Source: Nocardia sp. NBC_01503 (GTDB lineage Bacteria; Actinomycetota; Actinomycetes; Mycobacteriales; Mycobacteriaceae). From it: a stretch of DNA of 64,000 bases. Below, piece after piece: positions 17,317 to 24,482 of the stretch (position 1 is the first letter of the stretch; each line of letters begins with the position of its first letter). Both the position numbers and the translations under genes were made by a program. The DNA is taken from positions 62,001-126,000 of the forward strand of contig NZ_CP109597.1 in assembly GCF_036327755.1 (NCBI RefSeq). The letters run 5' to 3'. Below the pieces are notes generated by a model that was given only the letters and a program-made list of their open reading frames with translations, was not told the origin of the DNA and searched no databases.

Positions 17317-17679
17317 CAGAGTTCCTTTCCCGGTACCGAACAGCATTCACTATGTGAAAGGGCTCAAAATGCAGATTCGGTTGGGCGGAAAGCGATTTCA
17401 GAGCATGCTCAGAAAACTCTCAGTTATACCGCTTGGTCTGACATCGGAATCGCTACCAGCGGAGGAATTTCAGATCGAATAGCGTACTGTGCCTTCTCAT
17501 TTATGAGGTTGCTCGGTTCGAACTCACGCAGGTCGGACGCGTCTGATCTGGTTGCAGCACAGGCACATCCGGCCACGAGCTGTCAGTATCGCCCGCGAGC
17601 CAGCGCAGGAACTCGGTGGTTGAACGCGTTCATGTGACACCTGCTGAATCCGCAGCGGCTGGCCAACTAGAGCACGGAC
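17317..17679. other. Intergenic region upstream of cassette B
   Basis: No supported gene. The segment 17340-17420 is AT-richer than average and is the likely promoter area for cassette B on the minus strand. Confidence 0.35.
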
Positions 17680-17712
17680 TCCTACTGGCCAGCATCATCA
17701 TGTATCGGCTTT

Positions 17713-18117
17713 GTGGTCCGGCACCTGCTTCGCATGGGACAAACGATCGCAATCCTGACACGCCGTTGATTCGCGCTCGGCACCCACAGCAGCCTCCCAG
17801 TCCTGATGAGCGCCAGTCTGATTGCTGGACCGAGCCTTTCGATTGCATCCACAACCTGGGAAACCACCCTGCAAGAACACATCCCCATCGATGTTCTTTC
17901 CCGTGTCTCCTCCCTGGATCACTTACTCTCCTATGTCGCGATCCCGATCGGGATGCTCAGCATCGGCCCCCTGACCGATCACATCGGCGCGAACACCATC
18001 GCCACCGGCGCCGGGCTGATCTATCTCGTCGCCGCGGCCGCACCCCTGGCCGTGCCCGCAGTACGACACCTCACCCACAACAGCCGCGACAACCAGCTCT
18101 CTCACTCGCCGCGCTAG
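17713..18117 (+). pseudogene. Remnant of an MFS transporter C-terminus
   Basis: From 17806 the frame gives STTWETTLQEHIPIDVLSRV, then SYVAIPIGMLSIGPLTDHIG and IYLVAAAAPLAVPAVRHL: the last membrane helices of an MFS drug-efflux-like protein. Upstream the same frame reads VVRHLLRMGQTIAILTRR, is interrupted by TGA at about 17764, and the N-terminal two thirds are missing. This is a relic, not functional. Confidence 0.7.
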
Positions 18118-18365
18118 CGAGCGCCAGCCCATCACGGTCGTTCATGCCACTCGCATACCTTGCCGACCAAGATCTCCAACAGACCGGGAAATAGCTGTTC
18201 AGGCTGTCATTTCTGACCGACAACGTCCCCGTACAGCCAGCGCACTTCCGGAACAGGAGAGTCCCGGCGCCTGGCCCAAGCGAGCGCGGGTTAGTTTCCC
18301 GGCAGCCGCGCCGTACTGCGTTACGCGCCGCGCTCCAGTGCCCGGAAGCCGGGGCTCTTGCGGAC

Positions 18366-18575
18366 GTGGGTGAGGCTGGGCCGCAGCACCAGGCCGGAGT
18401 CGGTGACGTCCACGTTCGTGCCCGGGATTGGGTGGTGGTCTGGTGGGCGCTGTTGGTCAAACCAGCCAAAGGAGCCGAGGGGCCGGGTGGCCATTACGAA
18501 TGGATGCTGGTCTCGGACTTGGAAGTAGTGGCCGGTCCGCCGCCACCCGCCGACCCTCCGGAGCCGCAGAGGTGA
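18366..18575 (+). CDS. Possible short hypothetical protein
   Basis: 69 aa. RDWVVVWWALLVKPAKGAEG and GGHYEWMLVSDLEVVAGPPP look partly protein-like, with a proline-rich end. There is no ribosome binding site and the first residues are unconvincing. It may be a fragment. Confidence 0.25.
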   Translation: MGEAGPQHQAGVGDVHVRARDWVVVWWALLVKPAKGAEGPGGHYEWMLVSDLEVVAGPPPPADPPEPQR

Positions 18576-18588
18576 GGACAGGCGGAGA

Positions 18589-19092
18589 TCAGCCCTGATC
18601 TGGTTGCAGACCTTCGAGTGCCTGAGCGCGCTTGGCCGGTGATGGCCGGTCTCTGCTCTTCGTTGTCTCCGTCAGCCGCTTGCTCAGCAGCACAACGACT
18701 TCTTCGAGAGTCAGACCGAGCTCTGCGGCGCGACGACCAGCCGCCTCCCACTCCAACTGTGTTGTGGTGAGCGCAGGATCGCTCAGGATCTCGTCCAGTT
18801 CCATTCCCCTCAACGCCTGTTCACGGGTCAAGTGGCGATCGGGCAGCCAGCTCAAGGTCCACGAATTGGATCCGACCTGGGTCGCGAATTCGGGAGTGAT
18901 ATCGCTGGTCATACGCCCGGCCTTCGGGGCGATCTCATGATCGACAGCGATGGCCTGCTGGAGCTGTGCGAGCCCGGCCTCGACGTCGTACCGGTAGGTA
19001 CCGGCGTCGTCGGCCAGGTAGTTGTCGATCTCGTGCAGCGCCGTGCCGATCGTGGCGGGCAGGCGGGCCGCTCGTATCTGGTCGGAGTTCAT
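18589..19092 (-). CDS. Cassette C partner protein
   Basis: 167 aa. The N-terminus (ALHEIDNYLADDAGTYRYDV, then EAGLAQLQQ) resembles cassette A's partner; the centre (WTLSWLPDRHLTREQALRGM) matches cassette B's partner; the C-terminus is helical (LGLTLEEVVVLLSKRL). It therefore links the A and B partners as one mosaic family. GAGGTGACC precedes the ATG, 28 bp after the sigma stop. It lacks the EspR-type HTH of partner A. Confidence 0.7.
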   Translation of the reverse strand: MNSDQIRAARLPATIGTALHEIDNYLADDAGTYRYDVEAGLAQLQQAIAVDHEIAPKAGRMTSDITPEFATQVGSNSWTLSWLPDRHLTREQALRGMELDEILSDPALTTTQLEWEAAGRRAAELGLTLEEVVVLLSKRLTETTKSRDRPSPAKRAQALEGLQPDQG

Positions 19093-19120
19093 GTGGTCAC
19101 CTCGATCGATCGCTCGCACA

Positions 19121-19699
19121 TCACTCGATCCGATTCCTGTTGTGCTGCATGATCTTCTCAATTTTGATTCGTGCTCGACTCTTATGCGACCACACCGTGG
19201 ACACGGATATGGCAAGAATGTCGGCGACCTCCTTCACTGCTAGCTCCAGCTCCCACGCCATCAGCGCCACCTGATATTCGGCGTCGGTCAGCTCGCGGGT
19301 CAGACCGAACCAGAAGCGTTTGACGGCGTCTTGGCTCAGGACCCGCTCGGCCGGGTTCCCGCGGGAAGGATCGGTGCCGACCGCCAGGATGGAGTCGTCC
19401 AAGTCCGCGCTGGGCTGGGTCGGTTGGGTCGCGCGCTGACGGTGGATGTCGATCACCCGCCGCGCGGCGATCTTCATGATCAGTTGCAGCGCTTGCTGAT
19501 CCGGCTTTCCGGAGAAATCGCGGGCGTACTGCTTCCAGACCGCGATGAAGACCTCTTGGACGATCTCCTCGGCCTGATGGGTCTGCCCGCGCAGTGCCTT
19601 ACAGGCGTATCGATGCACCGCGGCCGAGTGCCGTCGGAACAGCTGCTCGAACTCGCCCTCGAAGCCGAATCGCTCCTCGGACGTCACTCGGATAGTCAT
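19121..19699 (-). CDS. Cassette C ECF sigma factor
   Basis: 192 aa. Region 2 at about 17-85 (AEEIVQEVFIAVWKQYARDF, then IAARRVIDIHRQ) and region 4 at about 135-185 (ELTDAEYQVALMAWELELAV, then ILAISVSTVWSHKSRA). The ATG overlaps the membrane gene stop (ATGA). It is closest to the cassette A sigma factor. Confidence 0.85.
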   Translation of the reverse strand: MTIRVTSEERFGFEGEFEQLFRRHSAAVHRYACKALRGQTHQAEEIVQEVFIAVWKQYARDFSGKPDQQALQLIMKIAARRVIDIHRQRATQPTQPSADLDDSILAVGTDPSRGNPAERVLSQDAVKRFWFGLTRELTDAEYQVALMAWELELAVKEVADILAISVSTVWSHKSRARIKIEKIMQHNRNRIE

Positions 19700-19989
19700 G
19701 GCAACTCGCGCTGCTCGGGGGAGGTCGAGGTGGTGGCTGGGTGTGTGGGCGGCCCGACCTCGATGACGAGCGTGGACACCAAGCCGCCAGGTCTGCGAGT
19801 CGTGCTCTTCACTACGGTACCTCGGGGGGCTTCGCGCACGACCATACGAGTTGTCCAGTGCCGCTGAAGGTTCCGCGCACCAGCAGCACACTCGTACAGC
19901 AGCCCCCCGAACAGCGGTACCAGGATCGGCCAGATCCCAACGTGGCCTGCCACCGTGTGCCAGCCGTTGAGCGCCCATTGCAGCGTCAT
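19696..19989 (-). CDS. Cassette C small membrane protein
   Basis: 97 aa. It has a hydrophobic segment (IWPILVPLFGGLLYECAAG), then RNLQRHWTTRMVVREAPRG and LVIEVG, aligning with the cassette A membrane protein over the whole length. The ATG at 19989 is chosen from that alignment; an in-frame start at 20076 would add 29 residues that have no counterpart. It is coupled to the sigma gene. Confidence 0.7.
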   Translation of the reverse strand: MTLQWALNGWHTVAGHVGIWPILVPLFGGLLYECAAGARNLQRHWTTRMVVREAPRGTVVKSTTRRPGGLVSTLVIEVGPPTHPATTSTSPEQRELP

Positions 19990-20085
19990 ACCCAGTACTC
20001 GGTGCCTGGCTCGAAATCCTTGAGGCGTAGCAAATTTCTTCTCGAATCCACGGGTTCGACGACCTTTCAGTACCAATGGGGTGGT

Positions 20086-20156
20086 CTGCCGAGTGGTCCC
20101 AAATGGTCTGAATCCGCTTGGGAAGCAGGAGTTCTACCATTGAACTACATCGGCAG
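20086..20156 (-). tRNA. Degenerate tRNA-Gly(CCC)-like element
   Basis: A perfect 7-bp acceptor stem (CTGCCGA/TCGGCAG), a canonical D arm (GTAGTTCAATGGTAGAAC) and an anticodon loop TTCCCAA with anticodon CCC and four of five stem pairs. The T arm (AGACCATTTGGGACCAC) cannot fold and lacks TTCGA, so a normal tRNA is unlikely. It may be a decayed tRNA gene or the trace of an integration site. Confidence 0.4.
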
Positions 20157-20181
20157 TGCGTCTGAAGCGCACTGCCGATGT
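20147..20181. repeat. 14-bp perfect hairpin overlapping the tRNA-like 5' end
   Basis: ACATCGGCAGTGCG and CGCACTGCCGATGT are exact complements around the loop TCTGAAG. One arm is the 5' acceptor sequence of the tRNA-like element. It may block that element from folding, or terminate transcription of the 20209-20550 gene. Confidence 0.6.
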
Positions 20182-20208
20182 GTCTGTCGCAAGCGCGAAC
20201 GGGCTTGG

Positions 20209-20550
20209 TCAGTGGTCGAAGTCGAGGTCGGTGAGCAGGCCGACCGCGAACAGGATACCGGCGCGGAAGTCCGGGGTGACTCCCTCCCTGTCATCGCTGT
20301 CGAAGCGTTCGAGCGCGGCTCGGAGTTCGGGGACCTTGGCCAGTGCGGGATTGTCCGCGAGCTCTTCGAGCAGGCAGTCCTCCGGATGCCGACCGCCGTA
20401 GATGCTGCGGTCCTGGCCGGGGCGTCCGAGGAAGCGATCCGCGATTTCGCGGGCGAGTTCGGTGCGGACTTCCTCGGCGGCGCGGCGGCGAACCTCATGG
20501 GCGATATCGGACAGATCATCAGCGAGCTCGGTAGCGCTCTTCCTGCTCAT
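20209..20550 (-). CDS. Hypothetical helical protein
   Basis: 113 aa, strongly charged and helical (ATELADDLSDIAHEVRRRAA, then VRTELAREIADRFLGRPGQD), ending in FRAGILFAVGLLTDLDFDH. There is no known domain. The long amphipathic N-terminal helix suggests a dimer. It stands alone, followed by the hairpin at 20147-20181. Confidence 0.6.
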   Translation of the reverse strand: MSRKSATELADDLSDIAHEVRRRAAEEVRTELAREIADRFLGRPGQDRSIYGGRHPEDCLLEELADNPALAKVPELRAALERFDSDDREGVTPDFRAGILFAVGLLTDLDFDH

Positions 20551-20805
20551 CGCGGGGTATCACTCCTCATTTTCGTGCACGGAAACGGAACATCCGGCAC
20601 AGCACCGGCGATAGCCGTTTTATCGCAGGTCAGGGCTTTCACAGTGAGATGTACTCGCGGAGTTTGCTTTTCACCTGCGTGCGTGTCGCTGGTGCAGTTC
20701 CGGGGGCAGCAGCCGGGCGATCTCGATCTCGGTCAGGGGCGCGGTGACCGACTAACAGCACCCCCACCGAGATCCGGATCCCAGGGTGCAGGAGTTGGGT
20801 CGTCG

Positions 20806-21501
20806 TCAGTCGTCCTGTACCTGAATGTCCTGGTGAAGTCTCCATAGATCGGCACTGTCTGCTTCGCCCGCTCCGAGAGCGTGTATGAACTTCTTGAGCG
20901 ATTTCGGTGTGGGCATGCGCTCGCCGTACAGCCACTTCTCCACCGCGGAAGGAGTCACCCCGGTATCTGTAGCCAGTTGGTCCCGGGTCTTTCCGGAAGC
21001 ATCCTTGAGGCGCACGAGCAGAGCGGTAAAGGTCCGCCGCTGATCATCTGCCTGGGCGGACTTCGGGGTTTCCTTCTGAGTGTTCTGGTGTTTGTCACCT
21101 TCCGCGGTCTTTGGGTCAGCGCTGAGGTTCTTCGCGGGTGGTGCTCCGCTGCCCCCTGGAGGAGCGGCATCGTGCGGGGCGCTAGTTCCGGGTACTTCAC
21201 GCCTGTCCCGTTGGTCGATGAGGGCTTCACTCCGGAGGAGACGGAACCGAATCTCCATCTCCTCCGGATTGGCACCGATCAGCTCGGACAACGCCTTCAC
21301 GAGCTCCTTTACCAGTTCCAAACTCGGTATCGCCGGGCCGAGCAAGGCTCGGTGCATGACCTGCGGTGACCTATTTACGATCTTGCCGAGTTCTTTGAGC
21401 GGTAGATCATCGGCACTCGTCACAAGGTCTTGGAGGCCTTTGAAGAACGCGTGTTGAGGACCCGGCGGAACTCGTGGTAGCCCCAACGGCTTCTTGGCCA
21501 T
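20806..21501 (-). CDS. Double-HTH XRE-family regulator
   Basis: 231 aa. An N-terminal HTH at about 32-72 (LPLKELGKIVNRSPQVMHRA) and a C-terminal XRE domain at about 157-205 (ALLVRLKDASGKTRDQLATD, then GVTPSAVEKWLYGERMPTPK) are separated by a polar linker (about 95-155) rich in P, K, D and Q. The AT-rich region upstream of the ATG (21560-21620) probably holds the promoter. Target unknown. Confidence 0.75.
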   Translation of the reverse strand: MAKKPLGLPRVPPGPQHAFFKGLQDLVTSADDLPLKELGKIVNRSPQVMHRALLGPAIPSLELVKELVKALSELIGANPEEMEIRFRLLRSEALIDQRDRREVPGTSAPHDAAPPGGSGAPPAKNLSADPKTAEGDKHQNTQKETPKSAQADDQRRTFTALLVRLKDASGKTRDQLATDTGVTPSAVEKWLYGERMPTPKSLKKFIHALGAGEADSADLWRLHQDIQVQDD

Positions 21502-21781
21502 ACGTGCCCTGTTCCATTCTTGTCACCCATATGTCGTGTGTGCATTCCGGGTTTGTGGACGGTCTGTACCCGTATTGCACTTATATCACCTTAATCTCTC
21601 TAATTTGTTCTCGCACAGGAGATTTCAATAAAGCAGCGCATACGCTGCTCAGTGGTTGAAGGGCCTCCCTCCGGAAGTGTGGGTTTCATGCCTCCGGGGG
21701 AGTACTGAGAACCCCCAACCCCTGACTGTGTGACCCACGCCATGGGGTCGCCCGAACCGGAAAGGCTTGGCCCCGAACACC

Positions 21782-21988
21782 ATGAACACCTCCAGTACGG
21801 CGGTACTCAAAGCACTCCTGGCCGTGATCCTGTCCCTGGTCAGCCTGTTGGCTGCCGTCGTGGCCGGCGCAATGTCACGGCACGATGGCCAGCGCTGGAC
21901 AACCGCAATTGCACAGGGATTCAAAGCATTCGCCACGGCATCGACCCTGCTGGCCGCGCTCTATGTCGCCTTCATTGCGCTTCCATGA
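21782..21988 (+). CDS. Small two-helix membrane protein
   Basis: 68 aa. Two hydrophobic segments: LKALLAVILSLVSLLAAVVA at about 9-28 and TASTLLAALYVAFIALP at the C-terminus, separated by a short polar loop. It resembles small orphan proteins common beside actinobacterial plasmid genes. The function is unknown. Confidence 0.6.
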   Translation: MNTSSTAVLKALLAVILSLVSLLAAVVAGAMSRHDGQRWTTAIAQGFKAFATASTLLAALYVAFIALP

Positions 21989-22151
21989 CCTGTCCGCCCG
22001 CACTGTGTGCCTCCCGGGTACCGCGTCCTAGCGCCGCTCCGCTCGCGCGGCCGAGGAGTAAGCCCGCTGGGACCGAAACGAACGGGTTTCCGAACGAATT
22101 GGCCTGCGGGAATCCGTTCGCTGCGAGTCACACCCGAAGCCGCCTTCCCCC

Positions 22152-22313
22152 GTGCAGGACACCGAGGAAGTCGCGAAACCTCGCCGAGTCGTCATCCCCC
22201 CGCTTGAACCGCCCAGCCCGGCCACCCTCCGCGCCGCCGAGGAGATCCAGAAATTGGCGGCCCAGCAAGACCTGGAGAAGGCTCTCAAGGCGACCCGCTG
22301 GTTCGGCCCGTGA
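22152..22313 (+). CDS. Short hypothetical protein
   Basis: 53 aa from a GTG start. VQDTEEVAKPRRVVIPPLEP is followed by a clear amphipathic helix (ATLRAAEEIQKLAAQQDLEK) and ends in RWFGP. The codon pattern is good, but there is no strong ribosome binding site. The function is unknown. Confidence 0.5.
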   Translation: MQDTEEVAKPRRVVIPPLEPPSPATLRAAEEIQKLAAQQDLEKALKATRWFGP

Positions 22314-22442
22314 GGTCCAGTGGCAAGAAGAGTCACGCTAAGGAGTTGCAGCCGAGGATCGGAATCGGTGAGGCATTGCGGTAGTCGTGGATATGGTGCT
22401 GTCCAGGCGGCGATGTCGCGGGACACCGCCGCCTGGCTCCGG

Positions 22443-22517
22443 TCACATCGGCATGTTGGGGAACATCATGTTCCACATGCCGCGCAGCATGTCCATCATT
22501 TGCATGCACATAGGCAT
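22443..22517 (-). CDS. 24-residue methionine-rich peptide
   Basis: 24 codons plus TGA, with 11 methionines and one cysteine; it starts MPMCMQMMDML and ends NMMFPNMPM. AAGGAGGTG, an almost ideal Shine-Dalgarno, lies 5-7 bases upstream of the ATG. Met-rich runs with a Cys are typical of soft-metal (copper or silver) binding, so a metal-sequestering micro-peptide is one idea. A membrane-inserting peptide or a leader peptide are others. No metal-resistance gene is adjacent. Confidence 0.6.
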   Translation of the reverse strand: MPMCMQMMDMLRGMWNMMFPNMPM

Positions 22518-22642
22518 GGTGCTCACCTCCTTCAGGATATGGCGCAGCCCCAACTCCGTGCCATTTGTCGGCTACCCGGATCCGCCCCGGCTATGCGCTC
22601 GTCGACATGGGCACGCTGGCCTGCATCGGGGATAATCGGGAG

Positions 22643-22801
22643 GTGAGTACCCCTGCTGAGCGGCCTCAGGATCCGGTCGCGTTACCTGACGGCTCGGGGC
22701 CGGTAGCGGGCAGTTTCCGATTCTGGTTCGACACCCGGCAGTGGGAGTGGTCGCCGGAGGCGTATCGGACCGTGGGCGCGAGAGACGACTCACCCGGGTA
22801 G
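22643..22801 (+). pseudogene. N-terminal fragment of a PAS-type sensor
   Basis: 52 codons from GTG, with GGGAGG just upstream. SGPVAGSFRFWFDTRQWEWS matches the first strands of the PAS domain in actinobacterial PAS-ANTAR regulators. The frame ends before the PAS core, and the next gene runs the other way. It is a truncated remnant. Confidence 0.55.
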
Positions 22802-22813
22802 CCATCGAGCTGG

Positions 22814-23254
22814 TTACTGATTCGGGCTCGGTGCCCCAGCGCGGGTACGGCTGTAGTGGGCCGCGTTCTTGCACCGATCGTTGCAGTATTCGCGTCGGTG
22901 CCCCCGCGTTCCGGGTGGAGGTGTGGGCAGTTGCCGGGCGCACCCCCGGCAGTAGCGGGCACTCGCCAATCGGTCGTTCAGGATGCACTCTCTCACGATG
23001 AAACCGGTGATGGGCCGCCGGAGGTAGGCAATCGCGTACTCGTAGTCGCGCTCGACATCGGCCACCGGCTCACCCCACTCGGCGGCGACCTCGGCTACTG
23101 GCTTGCCGGTCAGGATGAGCCCGCGGACCACTCGCTCGATCTGCGGGCTCGCCGCAGCTAGCAGGTCGACGAGTTCATCTAGATCGAGCCCGGCCAGCTT
23201 GTCGGCCACACTGTCGGCCACGCTGTCGTGGGGTTGTGGTCGGCGGCGAATCAT
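22814..23254 (-). CDS. Protein with region-4-like helices and a C-terminal zinc finger
   Basis: 146 aa. Residues about 38-78 (RVVRGLILTGKPVAEVAAEW, then VADVERDYEYAIAYLRR) look like a sigma region 4-type HTH; residues about 108-136 form CxxC...YCxxxC (YCRGCARQLP, then YCNDRCKNAAHYS), the same finger type as the broken gene at 7243. Its ATG overlaps the stop of the membrane gene upstream (ATGA). Confidence 0.6.
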   Translation of the reverse strand: MIRRRPQPHDSVADSVADKLAGLDLDELVDLLAAASPQIERVVRGLILTGKPVAEVAAEWGEPVADVERDYEYAIAYLRRPITGFIVRECILNDRLASARYCRGCARQLPTPPPGTRGHRREYCNDRCKNAAHYSRTRAGAPSPNQ

Positions 23255-23508
23255 TCCTGCTCCTCGGTGGCGGGCACGGTATCAGTATCAGGCTGTGAAG
23301 GTTCGACGGGTTCGGGCTGAATGTCCTTGGGGCGGTGCAGCCCGAACGCGTGGGCGAACGCAGCGAACACCTTCGGTACGTCTTCACGGTTGGCCCGCAG
23401 CACGGCGGTGAGGGCGATGACGACCACCGCGACTGACAGGACCAGCACGGTCCAGAGCACCTGCCACATGCTGCTCTGCGCAACCCAGGATGCGACTGCG
23501 ATCGACAT
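23251..23508 (-). CDS. Single-pass membrane protein
   Basis: 85 aa. One membrane helix at about 14-36 (MWQVLWTVLVLSVAVVVIAL), then a basic patch and an acidic proline-rich tail (PEPVEPSQPDTDTVP). GGAGG lies upstream of the ATG. It is the first gene of a two-gene unit with the HTH/zinc-finger gene, so a membrane-signalling pair is possible (inference). Two hairpins lie in its leader. Confidence 0.65.
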   Translation of the reverse strand: MSIAVASWVAQSSMWQVLWTVLVLSVAVVVIALTAVLRANREDVPKVFAAFAHAFGLHRPKDIQPEPVEPSQPDTDTVPATEEQE

Positions 23509-23527
23509 GGAACCTCCAGATACGAAA

Positions 23528-23555
23528 GAGGGCCCCGGCAATCGCCGGGGCCCTC
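23528..23555. terminator. Perfect 12-bp hairpin in the leader of the 23508 gene
   Basis: GAGGGCCCCGGC and GCCGGGGCCCTC around AATC. On the minus strand it is followed by CTTTCG and, within 20 bases, by the ribosome binding site of the 23508 gene. It may be a terminator, attenuator or RNA-stabilising stem. Confidence 0.5.
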
Positions 23556-23569
23556 GGGATATGGACATG

Positions 23570-23598
23570 AAAAAAGCCCCAACCGAGTGGCTGGAGCT
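23570..23598 (-). terminator. Rho-independent terminator upstream of the 23508 gene
   Basis: On the minus strand a 10-bp stem (AGCTCCAGCC with GGTTGGGGCT, including G-U pairs) is followed directly by TTTTTT. No gene is recognised upstream on this strand up to 23900, so it may end a short leader RNA. Confidence 0.6.
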
Positions 23599-23908
23599 TC
23601 GACGGACATAGATCTGCCCGAGCAACGAGAAGCTTAGAACGCGAACGCGATTCGGTCAAATACCTGTATCGGTGCAGGTAGATCGACTGCGGGCAGGCTC
23701 CGAGAACCGTGGTAATTCAGCTGATTTCATGGAGGAAACCCCGGATTTTCGTTGAAAACACCCGGATAGCGGGGTAAAGGGCAGAGAAGCCGACGGGCGG
23801 GAGTCCGCGATGACGGCCTCGCCTGCATCGCGCTGAGCTGTGGCAGGATGACCGCCGGGGGTGGTGTGGTTGCCGCGCCTGAGGATTGGAACTGGGGAGG
23901 GAAGTTCA
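23599..23908. other. Intergenic region
   Basis: Divergent promoter space between the 23508 and 23909 genes. No gene is supported; a minus-strand frame here is the shadow of the plus-strand gene. Confidence 0.35.
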
Positions 23909-24253
23909 ATGAAACGGAAGTACCGCTGGCCTGTCGGCTGCATTTTCGGTGGAATCGCGATGGTCGCAATTGGGTGGGGCTCCATCACGCAGGAACCCGT
24001 CTGTGGGTCTCAGACCATGCATGAGGATCAAGTCTGCGTCAGCGGTAAGACCTCGAGTACTTCAACAACACGCACGCTCGATGAAAAGCGTTCCGAAGGA
24101 ACAACTTTGGGTTGGGTCTTCCTGGTGGTGGGTGTAGCGACTTCCGTGGGCGGCGTGTACAGCACCTATTCGGCTGCCCAGCACAATGCCCGATTGGCCG
24201 AGGCTGATGCGCTGGCGCGTTCGGCCGCACAACAGCCCGAGCTTGGCCACTAG
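23909..24253 (+). CDS. Two-helix membrane protein
   Basis: 114 aa. Helices at about 7-26 (PVGCIFGGIAMVAIGWGSI) and 68-86 (LGWVFLVVGVATSVGGVYS) flank a 40-residue loop with two cysteines (VCGSQTMHEDQVCVSG) that could form a disulphide outside the cell. GGGAGGGA precedes the ATG. The function is unknown. Confidence 0.65.
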   Translation: MKRKYRWPVGCIFGGIAMVAIGWGSITQEPVCGSQTMHEDQVCVSGKTSSTSTTRTLDEKRSEGTTLGWVFLVVGVATSVGGVYSTYSAAQHNARLAEADALARSAAQQPELGH

Positions 24254-24317
24254 CGGGGCGTCGCCAGTCGAATTTCCTTGCGCGGGTGCGCGTTTCCGTG
24301 TGCGACCAGAGCTCGTT

Positions 24318-24446
24318 CTAGATATCCGGGTATAGCGGTGGCAGAGAACGGAGCGCTTCATCCAGTTCGCCACGGGAGTCGGCCAACATCTCGAGAACCT
24401 CGTCCATCCTGGCGATGACGCAGGCGCGTGCACTGGCGGCGGGCAT
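24318..24446 (-). CDS. Small helical protein, possibly the end of a frameshifted gene
   Basis: 42 aa: ARACVIARMDEVLEMLADSR, then GELDEALRSLPPLYPDI. Upstream in another frame the sequence VREWLEADWKPENKPWPDA also looks coding, so a single indel near 24445 may separate two parts of one protein. The style is that of phage/plasmid small genes. The function is unknown. Confidence 0.45.
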   Translation of the reverse strand: MPAASARACVIARMDEVLEMLADSRGELDEALRSLPPLYPDI

Positions 24447-24482
24447 CCGGCCACGGCTTATTTTCAGGCTTCCAGTCCGCCT

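Noticed and set aside
20086-20156. Functional tRNA
   Set aside because: The T arm cannot form, so it is listed only as a degenerate tRNA-like element.
20639-20800. Minus-strand fragment containing LTEIEIARLLPPELHQRH
   Set aside because: It looks protein-like but has a stop directly upstream and no start codon; at most a remnant.
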